Positions 1-14,579 of a DNA stretch of 45,947 nt are shown in pieces; position 1 is the stretch's first letter; each line of letters begins with the position of its first letter. The DNA is from Priapulus caudatus (lineage: Eukaryota; Priapulida; Priapulimorpha; Priapulimorphida; Priapulidae). Location of the stretch: NCBI RefSeq assembly GCF_000485595.1, contig NW_014577095.1, forward strand, positions 267,173 through 313,119, written 5' to 3'. The notes under the pieces were generated by a model. It saw only the letters and a program-made list of their open reading frames with translations. It was not told where the DNA came from and searched no databases. The position numbers and the translations under genes are program-made.

Positions 1-140
1 GGTGGAGCGCGAGCGCGATCGCGCCCCTTAAAAATGAAAGCCTGTAACAATGATGTGTACGCAACTGCGTATCTGCATATCTGCGCCTAACAAATGTGTC
101 ACTACGCACGACTGAAGTTTATAACCGTAGCAACAGACCC

Positions 141-171
141 CAGATGAGCTCAGCCGCTCTGCGGCTCTTGT
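141..171 (+). repeat. 3' tail of the AGCTCATCTG dispersed repeat family
   Basis: The stretch GATGAGCTCAGCCGCTCTGC followed by GGCTCTTGT matches, with a few substitutions, the tails at 28408-28439 and 32984-33019. All three contain a GAGC...GCTC mini-hairpin followed by GCGGC and CTTGT. It is inferred to be the 3' end of the element family whose 5' end reads TTTTAGCTCATCTGAC. Confidence 0.5.
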
Positions 172-2334
172 AGTGACTTTATAATAGGTAACAAGTACCG
201 ACCAGAATGGTCAACTATCTACTCTATCTAGTGGCCAAAATGTTGTTTTATTTATTTACTTTTGAGTTCATTAGAATCCATGATTTTCATCATTAATTAT
301 TTACTACTTGCCAATTGCCATGGCAGGCTGCTGTAAACTAAGGCTTGTGTGTATGTATCATTGTGACCCTCTTTTGCCAAGTTGTTGACAGTTCTTTTGT
401 CTTGCCTGTGTACGATAGTATTCCTCGGGAATGCATGTCTGCACATTATGTGGTACACTCCTTCCAGAATAATAAGAAGAGAAGTACGGGGATGTCCTGC
501 TCTGTAGAAACTAAATAAATACTGTTAACAGCATCTTGTCGGTTGTCTTTCAGACCACATATTCAAGGAGGTAAAAGCATACGAATTGCTACAGAACAGC
601 ATACCAGCCGGAATGTCACTACACAATCACACGGGAGCAGGTAATCGCCTCTAACTACATGTCATGATATGTCTGGGCTAGGATAGGCCCGGCTGAGACA
701 CATGTACAGATGCACTCGTTTTCATGTATCTAAACATGGGGACCATGTTGAGGGGGTTGTTATTTCTAACATGGTGAAGTATTTGGTGCATGACCAACTG
801 TCAAGAGATGATTTTAAATTTAATGAAATCATCATATATTGATTCATTAAATTGCATATCGAAATGTCGACTACGTACATTGTTAGTTTACGCACATTTC
901 TTCATACTTGGCTGTGTAGCATCTACTTTATAAAAAAAAAATTATTTCCAGCTTCAGTGTCTTGACTTTTGTTACAATGCATAACTGGAGCAGTGCTATA
1001 TTATATGACGGATTTGTACATTTTTGTCTAAAAGATGTTACGTTCAACTTGCTTGTAGACGGAGACGTGTCTAACGACTGCAGTGATGGGCATGCGGAGA
1101 ACAACACACCGGGTGGTAGCACATACAACAGAAGACGGTAGTTAAAGTTTGCAGGGGAGGAATTTGGGAACTGCGTTTCCTCACACAGTGATGCGGCCAG
1201 ATAAACTCGACTCTTCCAGTTTGTAGCTCATGGCTAACGTCAGTGTTTTCATTTGCATTAGGCCAAGACATAGATAGTTGATCCTCTGTGCTAATAGGAA
1301 CTGGCTTTAACCATCACAGCCAAGTAGATCACCGTTGAGAGTTAGCATTGAATGAGCTGTGTTAAGGGTCTTAGGCACATGGTTCGTTTTGATATTGAGC
1401 TGAGTTTGAGCTCAAATTGGATCAGTTTTCAGGTTTAAGGCAGGAAGAATGTCCGTATGTACCGGATAGAATTGCAAGAAGTGTGTTTTACTCTTCCACG
1501 TCAAGCCCACAAACACTTATGAAAATGTTGAATGCAAATTGTTCTGTCTGGACATCGATTTGGTTTTTTTGCACCTATTTCAACGTGTAATTGCATGTAG
1601 ACGCTACTGATGCTATATAGCAGACCAAAGGTCGTGCACATAGCGGAAGTAGCAATATTTCACTCAATTGCAAACTGATGTGGATAACTCAATGAAGGAC
1701 TGCTGCATAAAGTAGAGAGGAGATATGATGGGAGGATTGGTACATACATACATGATATCAAAAATGAATAAGACTACAAATGTGCAAATGCAAAACCACT
1801 AATGTCGACCCATTTCAAACGCTCACCACAAATAACTAACATACACAAATCCACATTCTTGGTGTTTATTTTAACATTTCACGGTATTAACAACGTTCGT
1901 TCATCTTTTTTGCAACATGCCGAGTTTTTAAACAGAAAATTGAAAAATGATGCGATACCGATTCGCGGCTTTATGTTTTACTGAGGTGTCAGGGTAGTAG
2001 CTTGGCAACGTGTCATATAGAAACAGGCCGCTCGCTAGTCCCCATCGTGGCGGTAATTGACAGCTGGTAATCGCATGTTGGGTAATCGCAGATCTGATCA
2101 TAGGGGTAGAGCGAAAATTCGCAAAATATTTGGCCTGTTAATAGTGTCAGAAATACTTTAAAACATTAGGTATGTTGCAATGGTGAATGCATGTTTTTGA
2201 TCAAAGGCGAACATTGAAATAGAATCTAAGAACGTGGATTTTGATAGTGAGTTGCGTCAAGTTCAAGCACGTAAGCAGAAATGGGGTTATATTAATGTTT
2301 TTGGAGTTGTAACTTTAGTCATTCATCCATTTTT

Positions 2335-2340
<6 letters not shown>

Positions 2341-2401
<61 letters not shown>
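2341..2401. repeat. (TA)n(TG)n microsatellite
   Basis: About 22 TA units run into about 8 TG units. The open frame across it, rich in Ile-Tyr and Cys-Val, is a microsatellite artefact. Confidence 0.95.
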
Positions 2402-5400
2402 CTGCTGTCTGTATATTATTATATGTTAGTCGCGTAATTAAATTGGAAGTGTTTCTGGCCAGATCGAACAGATTTGACAGTTTACATGTTCACGAACTAA
2501 GTCGGATAACTACAAAGCTCGGATATATTTCCTATTGTGAAGTATAGTACATCTATGGCATTTCGCACGTTAAAATATTCAGATTGTAATTTGATGATTG
2601 GTATATATTAGTGGTTGCCTTAATTGTTTGTAGGCCTCAAATCTGAACTCAGACTTCGAATTAACTCAATTTCAGGCTTTCTGTAACTGCCTACGTAGAA
2701 GTGGTTAAAACAGGTTGTGACAATTTATAGATGTTTTATCTTTCCCGAGTGTGCCAATCGGTCGCTGTCCCTAGCAGAGGTTTGCACAAGTTTTCTCAGT
2801 GCCTAGGCGATCGTAACTATCTTAGAGGTACGTTTGCCGAAGGCGTCAAGATTTGTAAGTCTGTACTAAATCTGTGGCAGAACATTTTTCGTGCGCGACA
2901 TCACAAGCTCTAAGGTTTTCCGATCTGTGCGTCGTACAATATACGGCCATACGTGAGTAGGTAAGCGGAGCAAACGAGTCGCACAGAATCGGGTTGCCGT
3001 TGGCTAGAACTTGCAGAAATAGCTCCGCCAGCATGCGTGGGTCCTCGCTCGAAATGTAATGAACAAGTAATCTTATATGAGAATGTGTGCGTAACATGCG
3101 CATGTGTGTATAACGTCTTATATATAATAATATATATATATTTATATATATATATATTGACACGTGCATTTATTCGTGTATTTCTGTGTGTAACACAGCC
3201 GACTTGAAAACTAAAAAGCAACAGCGGTCGCCTGTGGGTAAGTTCAACCCATTCTTCCACACCATGCCTAGCGTTATAGATAGGGGCAACGTGGCCGATG
3301 CCTCACCATCTTCTTCTGGAGCCGCCACGTCGCTATTTCCCGAACTCGAGTAACTAAATATGGAATGCTGCAAGATTTTAACGGCTTTCCAACTTTTTTA
3401 AGATTCTGGTGCTGCACCTGTGGTGTGGGTTTGTACTAGATCAGCTAGGTCGTTTACGAGTTAATTTTTCTGGTGTTTTTATCGTTTGTTTGGCGCCCAC
3501 AGTAGTTTTGCAGCCAATTAACACTATGAGCTATGTGTAACAACAAAACACACACCAAGAGCCGCGAACGTCTTCTTTACAAGGACTTACACATCCACCA
3601 GAAAGTTAGCTGCCGGGTTGTGAGTTTCCGTACTTTTTTGCGAATAGCGTATAAGTTCTTGTTTTTATGGCAAACTACCCCCCGTGTTATATGCACAGTT
3701 GTAGTAATCGGCGGAAGACATCCAGACCGTCATATAACACTATAATTAACACTTCGCTCCCATTGTTCTTGTGGTGCCGGGCAGCATTCCACCAAACAGG
3801 CTCTGTATTCACTTCAAAATAGTCGAAGCAGCCGCCTCATCCCGCCTGCCCCATCCATATTTTAGCAGATCAAATGTTTAGGAGATGTTTACGAGTGTAA
3901 AGGGCCTCTACCCACAAGGTACCATCAAAGAATACTATTGCGAAAAACAACAGTATTATCCTTTAGTATACCCCTGGCTGATTTGGCTCCTGGAATGAGT
4001 TGAATGAAATAAAAACTCCTACAATGTTGCCGAACGCTATGAGCTACGTATTCCAAAAAAGTATTACACTTATTTAATATAAGTAAGTGTAATATATTAA
4101 CCACGTGTTGTATTGTGTGACTGTATAATACCTAATCAAGCAAACACCTATACGAGAATAACCATGCTCTTGCGTATGGTATCCGAAGTAGGCCGTATAG
4201 CAAACCTTTACAGTTTTAACATAGCGTAGATCTGCTTTAGTTATCAAGTGCCAATCGATATATTTAGTTTAAATATTACTGCTTTAAAATCACGGACGCG
4301 GAGAGCAATATATGGTTGCCGCTTCTATAACCTTCAGGTTGTAAGAAAACGAGACGCGTGTGCGAGAATGGCTGTGGCCTCAGCTCCATCCGATAGCGCT
4401 AGCCTTCCTTTAGAAATCGTTTTGCCCATTTCTAAATATGTCTGAATTCATAGCTGTACGAAGATTGCCATGCAGCGCCTTTGTGGTCTCCCGACGATCG
4501 TGTCGGCTATGGAACGCTGTATAATTATTGTGTTGATTGTGTCCCCGTTCGACTAGCGGTCCTCGTGATTGGAAGTGTTTTCTCAGCGCGATGAGCGTGC
4601 AAACGTATTATTGCTAATGGTTTGCTGTTCGCTATACTAGTCAAGACCCTTACCATATATCTACACGATATTGTAGTCCTATGACAGCAGTCTAGTACAG
4701 TAGGTAGATTACTTGTGAAATGTAAAAGACAGTGCTTGTAAGTCGTAGAAAACTTTGTAATACGTCCCACATGCTGATGTGAAAGCCGTAAGTACGACGA
4801 GCGTCGAGTGCGCAATTATTTCGAATAGCGTAGATGCTAGCCTCCTTTTTTTAATTTCCGTAGGCATTTATGCAGTAAATTGCTAGCGTTGGTTTTATGA
4901 CAGTGATGGCCAGGTGGTCTTGTGCACAGATGATAATGTTGCATTTCAATAATGTGAAGTCGGCGAGTGACCACATACATTGTGGTTTGTAATCATTGCC
5001 GAGATTTCCCTTTGCTGTGCAATATGACGGATTGGTGTATCTGTTGACATTAGGTTAATGGCTGCCAAAAACTCGCGGAGGGGTCGTTAGAGTAGCTGTT
5101 GTTGACGGTCGCGTCGTTGATATGTAGTTTCATCCACGTGTTCTATACCAAAGCACGAGAGGACTTTCCCCTAGGGCATGTGGGGAGGTGCCACGATAGC
5201 AGTTGTCTTCGCCAACCCCAGCCTCCTCGCGCTAGACCCTGCAAAGTTTTCGAAGCCGCAGATCATACCAACGTTCGGCATACTCGCGAAAATTCCATAC
5301 TTGCTACTGTTCATCACTCTCTCAACTTCCGATAAATATATCGGGAAAACGAATTAAAGGGTGAAAGTGTTATAAATATTTCGACATGTAGCTATTATTG

Positions 5401-8400
5401 TTTATATTACGCATATAAAATGCGCGAGTGATGTATGGAAACAGAAGTACACATACAGTTGGGTGGCGTTTACCCGGATTCTCCAGTGTAGAAATACTGC
5501 AGTGTAATATTATCTAACATATAAGGGCATAATGTGGTATCTCAGGTGTGAGTGTCAATCCGGACATAAGGCTTCCCTTGAAATGAATATGGCACCCATC
5601 GACCCTTCACTCTTGCAGTATGGTGAGTATCTTCGCCAATTCTTAGCAAGGTCAAAATTATATTGGAGTTTTTGTGAGAGATAGACGCTCGTTTTCATTT
5701 GAAAATTTGATTATTCTGGTCATTGCTGGGCTGCCTAAACAAATTTAATGGGCCGGAACGCCCGTTACCGCCTCGTTTGATGATGCGTTCTGACAACGCA
5801 AGCAGGTGACGGCTCGCATAAGCTAGATGGACAACCGCATGTTCCGCATTTGGCTTCAAGCCGCATCTCACCCCCATCCCACCGTCTGAATCTGGGTTTG
5901 GGCGTGCAAAATGCAAATGATGATGCTAACATCTGAGAGTATGGCCAAGTCCTTATTTGTGAAATGGATGAAAAAGCAATAGTAAAACTGCCCATCTTTT
6001 TTTTCATGCTGCCAATCTATAAGAGGTGTTTGGCGATCTTCTCCGCCAAAACCAGAGATATCCTCCCATGCAATACTTAAAAGGCAGTAGTAGGTCATTG
6101 CCTAATCGTGAATCTCATTCCGCGCATGTAATACTTTCGCTTGGTCTGTGTTCAACTTTACAGATTAGACAATCGTCAGTAATTTTCTGGTTATTTTTTC
6201 GGCTAGGTACATTTTTACACGTACCTTAATTTTCTAGTGGCGGCGTTCAGCTGGAACCTTGTATGGTCGATAAAACTTTCTTATAACTATTTAATTACTA
6301 CGTTGTCTTCGGCATTGTAGACGATTCCTATTCTTAACATTTATGACCTCTGGAGTCTAACTAGTACAGTGCACATGGCGGTAGTGTTTCATAACGTGCA
6401 GACCATCTAATGGACGATTGATTACTTGTGGTGACCGCAGATGGGGGTCATTCGTGAACACACTAACAACCTGTCACCATCCTGGTGTGTCTTAAAACTT
6501 GATTTCTTCTCCTGACAATGAGCATATTATCGTATGTCTCTGCTGGTTCATAGACCTAGAGCCGCTTCACCTCTCGATAGGTGTGTCAAGCTGTTCATCG
6601 CTTATAGTCCATCAGCGTCCATGACACATGAAATTTGTAAGTCTTCTGAGCACGCACATACGTTGCATTCAGCTCAGATTTGTTGGTTGTTGCGGTAAGT
6701 TATGCCTTGCTTTTTTTTTGCGCGTGGACATTTTTCGACCGCCATTCATGCAGTTAGACTTGGGAGGAATATATCATTCATCATTATTTATAATTTTTTT
6801 ATTATTATTATGTATATTGTTTGAAATAATGTCGCCTAGGCTCAGAATCCTGCATCGTCTGTTAATCTGCAAATCTTTATTTGGTGAAAGATCTGGCGTT
6901 GCGTGAGCTTTCCTGCATATATTACCTGCAGAGTCAAATGAATACCAATTCTATCTCATCTGTCAAAATGCCTATAATGGCTCGATCACCACTGACATAA
7001 CTGATGTGATCAATCTAGTTTAGAGCTTCTGATATACTTACAAATGCAAATGATTCCGGTAGTTGCTTTACCTCATGAATTTTCAACACCTGGCTGTATA
7101 AAAAGTTATCAATTTAGAAATATTATAATGAAGTAACTCAATAAAACTGTGCATAGAATGGCATTCTTGTGGCCTTATCTTGTTGTCTGAAATTTACATG
7201 TCTGTTTGACGTATGGTAAGGAATATAGGATCAGTGCCCGGTGGTGCACTATTGTCACAACCATATCTAGAACACTCGATATCAATAGGTTTTAAAGCAC
7301 CACACAAAATCTGTGTTCTTGCTTGTGCGTATGTAGAATCCCTGTAATAAGCTGCCCAAGTTCACATCGAAACGTTACAAAGTTGTTTGTGCGCAGGTTC
7401 GAATCTTGGAGTAATCATTCTGCAGGACAGAAGATTATCCAATGTACATGAAGTACAGGGACTTCTCGTTATAAAGAACACTGATATAATCAAACTCTCG
7501 GTATAAGCAAAGTAAATTTTTTCCACGGTTCAGAATTTTCTCTGTATATTGGAAATCGCAATTTTTGTAGTAGATTCAACTCATAATAATAAATTAATAA
7601 TCACGTGCACAGCAACCTAAACATGCTGAGATTTTTCCATAATGTTATGTGCGCTTGACCAAAAATAGAAAGTGTCCGCAAGTATTAATGACTTATGATC
7701 TAAAAGATTTTACAAGTTTGAGGTTTCAAATCATATCTGTATTGGAAAATAAACATGCTGAAGTGATGTAATTAAAGGTTAAATAATTCTCTTAATTACG
7801 GGCATATTTTGTATCAACATTGTTTCCATTTTCATCTTGACCATATAGATATTACAGAAGTATTCCAGTAAAATTAGAAGTTTGGATATGGATGCAGAGG
7901 TGCTCTACAAGTGTGTTTGTATTTTTGCTTTGATGCATCAGAGCTGATTTTTACCTCAAAAATGCTAAAATCTACAGCTTCCCCTGGCGGAACCCCACCC
8001 ATATTCTCGCGCAACTCGCCGCTTATAACATTTTCGCCCCTCCAAAACATTTCCCTTGCCCTCAGCTTGCCCCCCCCCAGTTTTTTGCTCTTGGTGCCGT
8101 CCTGGATAATATTTCGTTACTTGTAACAAAATTAGAATAGTGCGCGCAAATTAAGGCACTACGACAAAGACATGCGACATTATAAAAAGTGTGTCATTTA
8201 ATGGACCTATAGAGAAAAAGTATTAGGCTTGCAAACAACAAAGCAAATCACAAGTGTATTAAACTCATATTCGAGTAGTGATAACACCATGCATGGATTG
8301 TGCCTTTATGATAAAAATAGAATTGTGAACCTTCCACGAGCGTAATAAATAGTCCGTGAAGAGTTCTGATGACAGTGTCAATTGAACAGCGCACCATGGT

Positions 8401-9318
8401 GCGATACAGCCCCTCCTGGCGGTTAACATGCGTATTGCGTTATCATCACACTTCGATTTTTGGCTATAATTCAATGACACTCATCATTCAGAAAATAGGT
8501 CCCATGATTCGCAGGATTTATCTAAACAATAAGCAGCTAACTAAATACAAATTTACCATTAATTAAGCCATCGTCACGCGCACCCTTACAAATGAGCGAA
8601 CAGCTAAGACCATTTTGATAATCATCATTTAATATACTGGTGGAAGAAATTGTTGATTATTTGTTACCTATTCATTGTTCAACCTAATTTATTACAACTT
8701 ATGCTACACTATTGGTTGCTATGGTTGAGTATAGATATCTAGAATACCAAGGCTATTTGATTGAATATACTAATGTATATTTATATGCATGAAGAGTGGT
8801 AATACGTACCCCTATGTATACGCACGATATAACTAGGTATACGATGTATACCCTGTAACACGCAGACGCGCTGTTCGAGAAAAATCTTCAGAACCTATTG
8901 TGAGTACCTAACACGTGTTGCAAACGTTTCACAATTCTGACAAAATGGCACAATGTGCCCATTTTTTATGTGCTTAGCCGCGTGCACTTATTATACACGA
9001 ATCTACTTCATCACGTTTGCCATTCAAAAATATGTTCGACTTGATTCTCTCAAAAGTAATCTTAGGAGTGCACAGGCAGCAAATTATGTTATAGTGGAGA
9101 TCTAATTAGATAACTCTTAGCAGCATTAGACATACATCTCTAAAAACAACGGGGACACAGACATACAACGACACCACGAGGTAGGCGAAGAATGAAATAA
9201 TGATTCATTATGAATCACACGTACCACACAAAGCAACATTTAGAAAGACCACAAAATCAATGTCTTAATTACCTCTTACTCAAGGAGCCCCAGATCATCA
9301 TTTCAGCTCAATAGGTCT

Positions 9319-9710
9319 GTCTGTAATTAAAGAGGTCATGCACTAATTTCTTGGAATGAGGAAATTTACATCGAATTCCAGTATGAATGACAGTAAAAAA
9401 GAATTTTAACGATCTTAGAGACGGTACGGGCCTGCCGGGGCAAACTTGATTTGACCCCTAATTCTCTAAACCCCGTCAGTCACGTAAATAGGGTTCAATC
9501 AAGTTTTGCCCCGCTGCACCGTACCGTCTTCTAAAGATCCGTTTAATTTTCTTGTCTGTCATGTTATACTGGATTCGATTTGATCCACCCCAGACTCCTT
9601 TCTTTCTTCTATAGTCTAGTCTCTGGGATTATGAAGATAAAGTATTTCTTGAGGTTCTTCTTGACATTGCTCATTCTCAGGAATTAGTGCTGACCTCTTT
9701 AATTACAGTC
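9319..9710. mobile_element. Foldback MITE, left-copy version
   Basis: Counterpart of the foldback element at 22176-22576. The arms (GACGGTACGG... near 9420 and CCGTACCGTCTTC near 9520) are still recognisable but interrupted by small indels, so the hairpin is imperfect here. Confidence 0.75.
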
Positions 9711-9793
9711 ACCTTACCGTATGCGAACGTTGTAGCTTGACTGCGTAATCAATAGATGATTTATACCCTGTGTAGTACTAGTGTAGCTTTGCT

Positions 9794-10052
9794 TAGGTCT
9801 ATGTCTCTTCAGGGTGCTGCCGGAACTACCTGGGTACTGGTCCGGGTACCGGACCGTACCCAGTCACTATTATCTGGTTGCGGTTAGGGTTGGTTTAAGG
9901 GTGGCAGTAGGCGAGGCGACCCCTAGACTCGTTAGGGAGTAGGCGAGGTACGGTCCGGACTCGGATATTAGATGAGTACAGGCTAACTTCGCGGTAATGG
10001 CGTTATACGGACGTAACCCAGGTACGTTCGCGGTCCCTGGGGACATAGACTC
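9794..10052 (+). mobile_element. Telomere-motif MITE A, left-copy version
   Basis: Counterpart of 22669-22942. The ends GGTCTATGTC and GACATAGAC and the GGTTAGGGT core are recognisable, with indels. Confidence 0.7.
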
Positions 10053-11301
10053 TCTCTGCAGTAGTGGCCTATAGTATCGAGATGGAAAGTGTGCAGAGAG
10101 AATTGCTGTTATAATGCGCTATATCACAGTGTAAGATCATATAAGAAGCCTTGAGTTTACTCCAAAGAGTATCATGTGCTAATATATTAACTGGATCTAT
10201 ATGTGTAGTCGAGTGGAGATGTTATTATCTTATATCAGTGACGCGTGCTTATATGCTTCCTAAGTTCCTATAGAGGGCACAGCAGACGTAACTTCCGGAA
10301 GTATGACTGAAAATGGCACCTTGGATAAAGCAGCGTTTATGATTTGAAATTACTAAATGTGCAACATATGCAATCATGAAAAAAACTCTGTATTCTGACA
10401 TTGGTAGCATGTTATTTTTATTCACAATGTTTTGCCGATAAGTACATTATTTGTATTTTTTATCATCTGGCGTAGTGTCCACGCGGCATTGGTATTTCCG
10501 ATCCGCGTCACTACCGACGGAGTCATCAATACACACTTTTAGTAGAAACCGTTTAGAATTTCTGCGGGGTTGTGCCTTGTTTTTTTGGACACAAAGGCTC
10601 TAAAGAATACAAGTAACTATGATTCGTTGGATTTAGTAGTTGTTATGATCCACATGTGTGTAATTTACTATGTGGTGGAACATATTATGGGTGTTGACCA
10701 ACCGGCGGAGCCCAACTCTTACAGCCTTCGGAGCCGGTAGGTACATAACTCACTGTTCACACGTCACTGTCACATCATGTGATGATGGATTACTGTCCAT
10801 ACGACATACTCAATAGGGATTACTAGTATTAGTATGAATCGAATAACATAGTACGTATTTGGAAAACGTGTCATTAAAACTGCATATGGGGACTCCCAAA
10901 TCGCGAGTAGCCTACCAGTGACATTATATTGTAGCAGTCAACTCTCCCCCTCTCCGCACACACACACCCACTACACATACAATTCCGTTGCACTTCACGA
11001 GTCACAGGGACGCGTTGTGTCGTTACATACTCTTTACATGTGCTTGTTAACCAGCCATGCTAGCTAGGTATCATGCTGGTATCATGTGTCTACCAGTATC
11101 GACCTAAATGATGCGAAGCTGGGACAGGTTAATCAGTAGCGTAGTAATAAACACAATTTATATCACTATCAGTTGTAAAATGTACCTGATTTTCTATCTT
11201 ATATTAGTGTGCCCATTTTGAATCCGCCGATGGACGTTGCCTGCGGGGACCGTCTATGCCTGGTATTGTAATGGCGTGCGCTGTAGGGATAGTGAGCTGA
11301 G

Positions 11302-11532
11302 AGGGTCTATGTCCCCTGAGTACTGCCGGAACGTACCCTGGCGTATATTAATATGCCGGACCGTTACCTCGCCTCTCCACGAACGAGTTCTAGGGTCGCT
11401 ATGGCCGTACTTCCCTAACCGTTAAACCCTATCCAACCCGAACCCAACCATATCAATAAGTGACTAGTCGGTTCCAGCTTTACCGGACATGTACGAGGGT
11501 ATGTTCCGGCAGTTACCCTGGGCATAGACCCT
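11302..11532 (-). mobile_element. Telomere-motif MITE B, left-copy version
   Basis: Counterpart of 24234-24468, inverted relative to the element at 9794-10052. The terminal AGGGTCTATGTCCCC is intact, while the CCCTAA core is shortened and garbled. Confidence 0.7.
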
Positions 11533-11816
11533 TAAGCGCATAGTAGGTGCTTCCGATTTAAATTTAATCATGATGCACACCTTCAGTTCTCATTCACTTA
11601 AAAATCTACTGTACATAACGGGTGTTTTTCACTACGTGATATGAAATACTTTTAAGTATGCATGTATTGTCTATGCGAGTTGTAGTCGTGATGCAGCCAT
11701 GTTGGGCTGTTATGCTATTACGTAGACGGACTCCATTCGTTTTAGCAATTCTTACGATAACCAATTTATAGAATTCAGAATTGCCAACACGACCAGGTTA
11801 CAAATATAGTAGTAGG

Positions 11817-11995
11817 CAGGGACAAATAAAAAATTTATTTTTGGGGGGACTTTTCAGCTCACGTGCATGAAAATAGCACTCTAAATTTGGTTTGGTTGCA
11901 ACTCTATGAATTTCGGGGCTCTTTTTGCATTGTCGGGCTGCTTTTTGGATTTCGGGGCTAAAATCGCCCCGAGGCCCCCGTGTATTTTTTCACTG
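11817..11995. mobile_element. hAT-like MITE, left-copy version
   Basis: Counterpart of 24771-24959. It begins CAGGGACAAATAA and ends TTTTTTCACTG. The right 8-bp target duplication GTAGTATG is intact; the left reads GTAGTAGG. Confidence 0.7.
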
Positions 11996-14579
11996 GTAGT
12001 ATGTATGACTACCAGACAAAGGAGGTTTATCGCACATGACTATAGTCTGGCGTTACGTATGACGTATTAGAGAGCTTTGGTGCTCCAGTGGTTACATGTC
12101 CCTGTCATTCAGAGCCTCCGAGTGTAAACCTGCCAGGGGCAGTGATGTTCTCATGTGTAAAAATTTTGCGTCTTACCTTGGGATTTTGATTCCTGATGAT
12201 TCAGAATGATCATGTAAAGTCAGCAGGGGCGTCAACAATGGACATAACACTGTGAACTGACCTTCAAGAAGTGACCCCCATTCTAGAAGGGACCGTTAAT
12301 GAGGTCGGCCTGTGAAGTCCTCTGAGCGACTGTCTATGTAAATGAGACCTTACTTTTTATCTGATTGGTAGCCGACGAATGTAACGCCGCTGGAGTCAAA
12401 TCTACACTGATTTTACTAGTCGGGAAAACTTCCCTTATTTGACATTGCAGGAGGCAGTGTGACTCCTTGAAAATCTGCTATACTACTAACTAGTTGTTCC
12501 AGAGCACGGCCTCGATGGAATTACGTATTTTTCTCAGCAAACTGTCCAAAAGAAAATTGAAACAGACGTGCTAACCGGCGAATCTTCAAAATAAGCACAT
12601 GTTGCGTACATTGCCTATAGCATAAGCATTATTGTTTAGTATCTTAGTTTTGAACTATCAGACTGCACTCCCTCATTTTGCTGCGGATGCCCCTTTTTGA
12701 GGGCAGGGTTGTTGGGCTTCCTGTCAGTTTAATTTTCTAGCCCTGTATCTGTATGTTAGTGGTACATACAGAGATCTATACCTTGTCGGTGCGCATTGCA
12801 TGTCAACTATATCCTATGTAGCGGAACCTACAAGTATATGAACCTGATAGAAACTGAACGGGTTGCACGTCATTGTGGGAATCCATCAATGCTTCCTGGT
12901 TTTCTCGGTGATTCTCTGCGCATTACTTGACCCTGTAATGAGCCAGGTTTCGATCACGCAGCGATGGGGAAAATTTATATACCATTTAGAAATCCAGCTG
13001 AGAGACAATGTTGCGCTTCTGCATGGAACTTCGAAGACTTGGTAGAGAGCCTCGAGCACAATTTCGCTGACCAGTACGGGGACGATTGTAAGCATATCAT
13101 CAACACTCACATTGTTGACAGATTAACTGTTATGTTCTGCTTTTAACCTACTATTGCTTACTGTAAAGCCTGCACTTGCACATCACGCTATTTCTCCAGT
13201 ACTAGACTAGCAAATATTCGTGTCATGCAATATCACACTACCTTATGACAAAATAAACTTCCTAAGTTCTCCCATTTCACTGACACGATATTAGCTTAAA
13301 AAACCCACAAGAAAGAGGGTGAGAAAAATGGCATTCTGGCGCAACACCCGACTTGCTTTGCCAAACAAGTTCGTCTCAAAAGTGGTAGGTTGACGTCACA
13401 TGGTTTTTATCTTGAGTGACACACGTACTGCGTGTACCGCAAGCACCGCTGTGCGGTTGCTTGACAGGGCAATGCGAAGATGTCAACAAATCGGGATCTT
13501 GAACAACTTGGGAGGTATTTTCAAATGCGTTTATAACACACGGTGCAGTGAAAATGCGGAGAGGAACTTAAGGAGTTTATTTTGTCTAAGTAGTGTGATT
13601 AGTGCTGACACCGAAGTATTTTGCTAGTCTAACATGTACTGGAGAAAATTAGCGTAGTGGATGGCATAGTGCGGTTAAAATTAGAAACAAAGGTGCTATG
13701 TTATGGTCTTGCTAATAACCTGAATGAAGTCCTGCTGTTTCTATTATAAGAACATTCTTCTGGTTCAATGGGACGTTTAACAGTCAACACTACGTAAACT
13801 GTAGGTTCAGCTTCTTGTGAGTGCTAGCTGATATTGTGACTATATTACGTATCAGGTTTTGTTTACAAAGGAATATTTTGTACTCGGAGTAATTATATTA
13901 CATAGTCACCATGTGAAAGCTTTTTTTATAGAAGAATTAGTGAAATAGTTTATTTTCAGGGTATTAAGCTTACAGAATCTGCTATAGTTTTATTTATCAT
14001 AATTTTTTGCAGTGTTTTCACTGGAAGCTACTACTGGCGTCCGGGTAGTTATGTTCGTAGTTCATATTTTGCGACCTCTTAAAATATTTAAGCATATCAT
14101 TGTAGTAACTGTGTTATAAAGATACAATTTGGCTTTGCTATGCACGCTCCCTACTGCGTATATTTTCTAGAATATAATCAGATCAAATATTACAGTACTA
14201 CTCAATTATATGTTGTGATTTTTTGACAACTTTTTGTAGCCGGAAAGCCCGTTTGAAGGGGAGTAGTATTTTACCATAACCATCTATTTCCTACAGATCT
14301 ATCTTTGAAGACACCAAAGGCTGAGCATGATGATGGTTGTGATATTCTTTCATTTGGTATATATCAACAAAGGTATATTACATCATGGATGTTGTGTGAC
14401 GCTTAAAATCATTCGTATTTAATACTTTACCGTCATAGCTCAGTCATGGTTAACCGCTTTGCTTACCAACGCAGCAAGTCATCCTAATGATCACTATATT
14501 ATGTGAAACAAAACTAAGCTGTCTTGTATAGTGCAAGAGCCAATTTAACTTAAACCTTTTTTAAACAAATAGTATAAGG

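Larger units (their letters stand above)
1..3156. other. Unique left flank, no recognisable gene
   Basis: AT-rich sequence with only short open frames (all under about 120 codons), none of which resembles a known protein. It contains the tail of a dispersed repeat (141-171), a TA/TG microsatellite (2341-2401) and an AT-rich tract at 3119-3156 where the large duplicated block begins. Short pyrimidine-AG/GT pairs occur (for example around 553-571) but nothing supports calling them exons. Confidence 0.6.
10593..14319 (+). pseudogene. Broken copy of UBE2D exons 1-4
   Basis: Remnants of the first four UBE2D exons lie in order at about 10593-10613, 13025-13087, 14013-14043 and 14240-14319, matching exons 1-4 of the intact gene downstream. 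Exon 1 has lost two bases of the start codon (AAAATGGCTC reads AAAGGCTC) and part of its donor. Exon 2 has extra bases after CTTC and within the GAT-CCT region, exon 3 lacks a base after CACTGG, and exon 4 has several indels and a GCTGAGC in place of GTGAGC. Exons 5-6 are absent because the copy ends at the N gap. Either a real partial pseudogene or, more likely, the same exons read through sequencing error. Confidence 0.8.
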
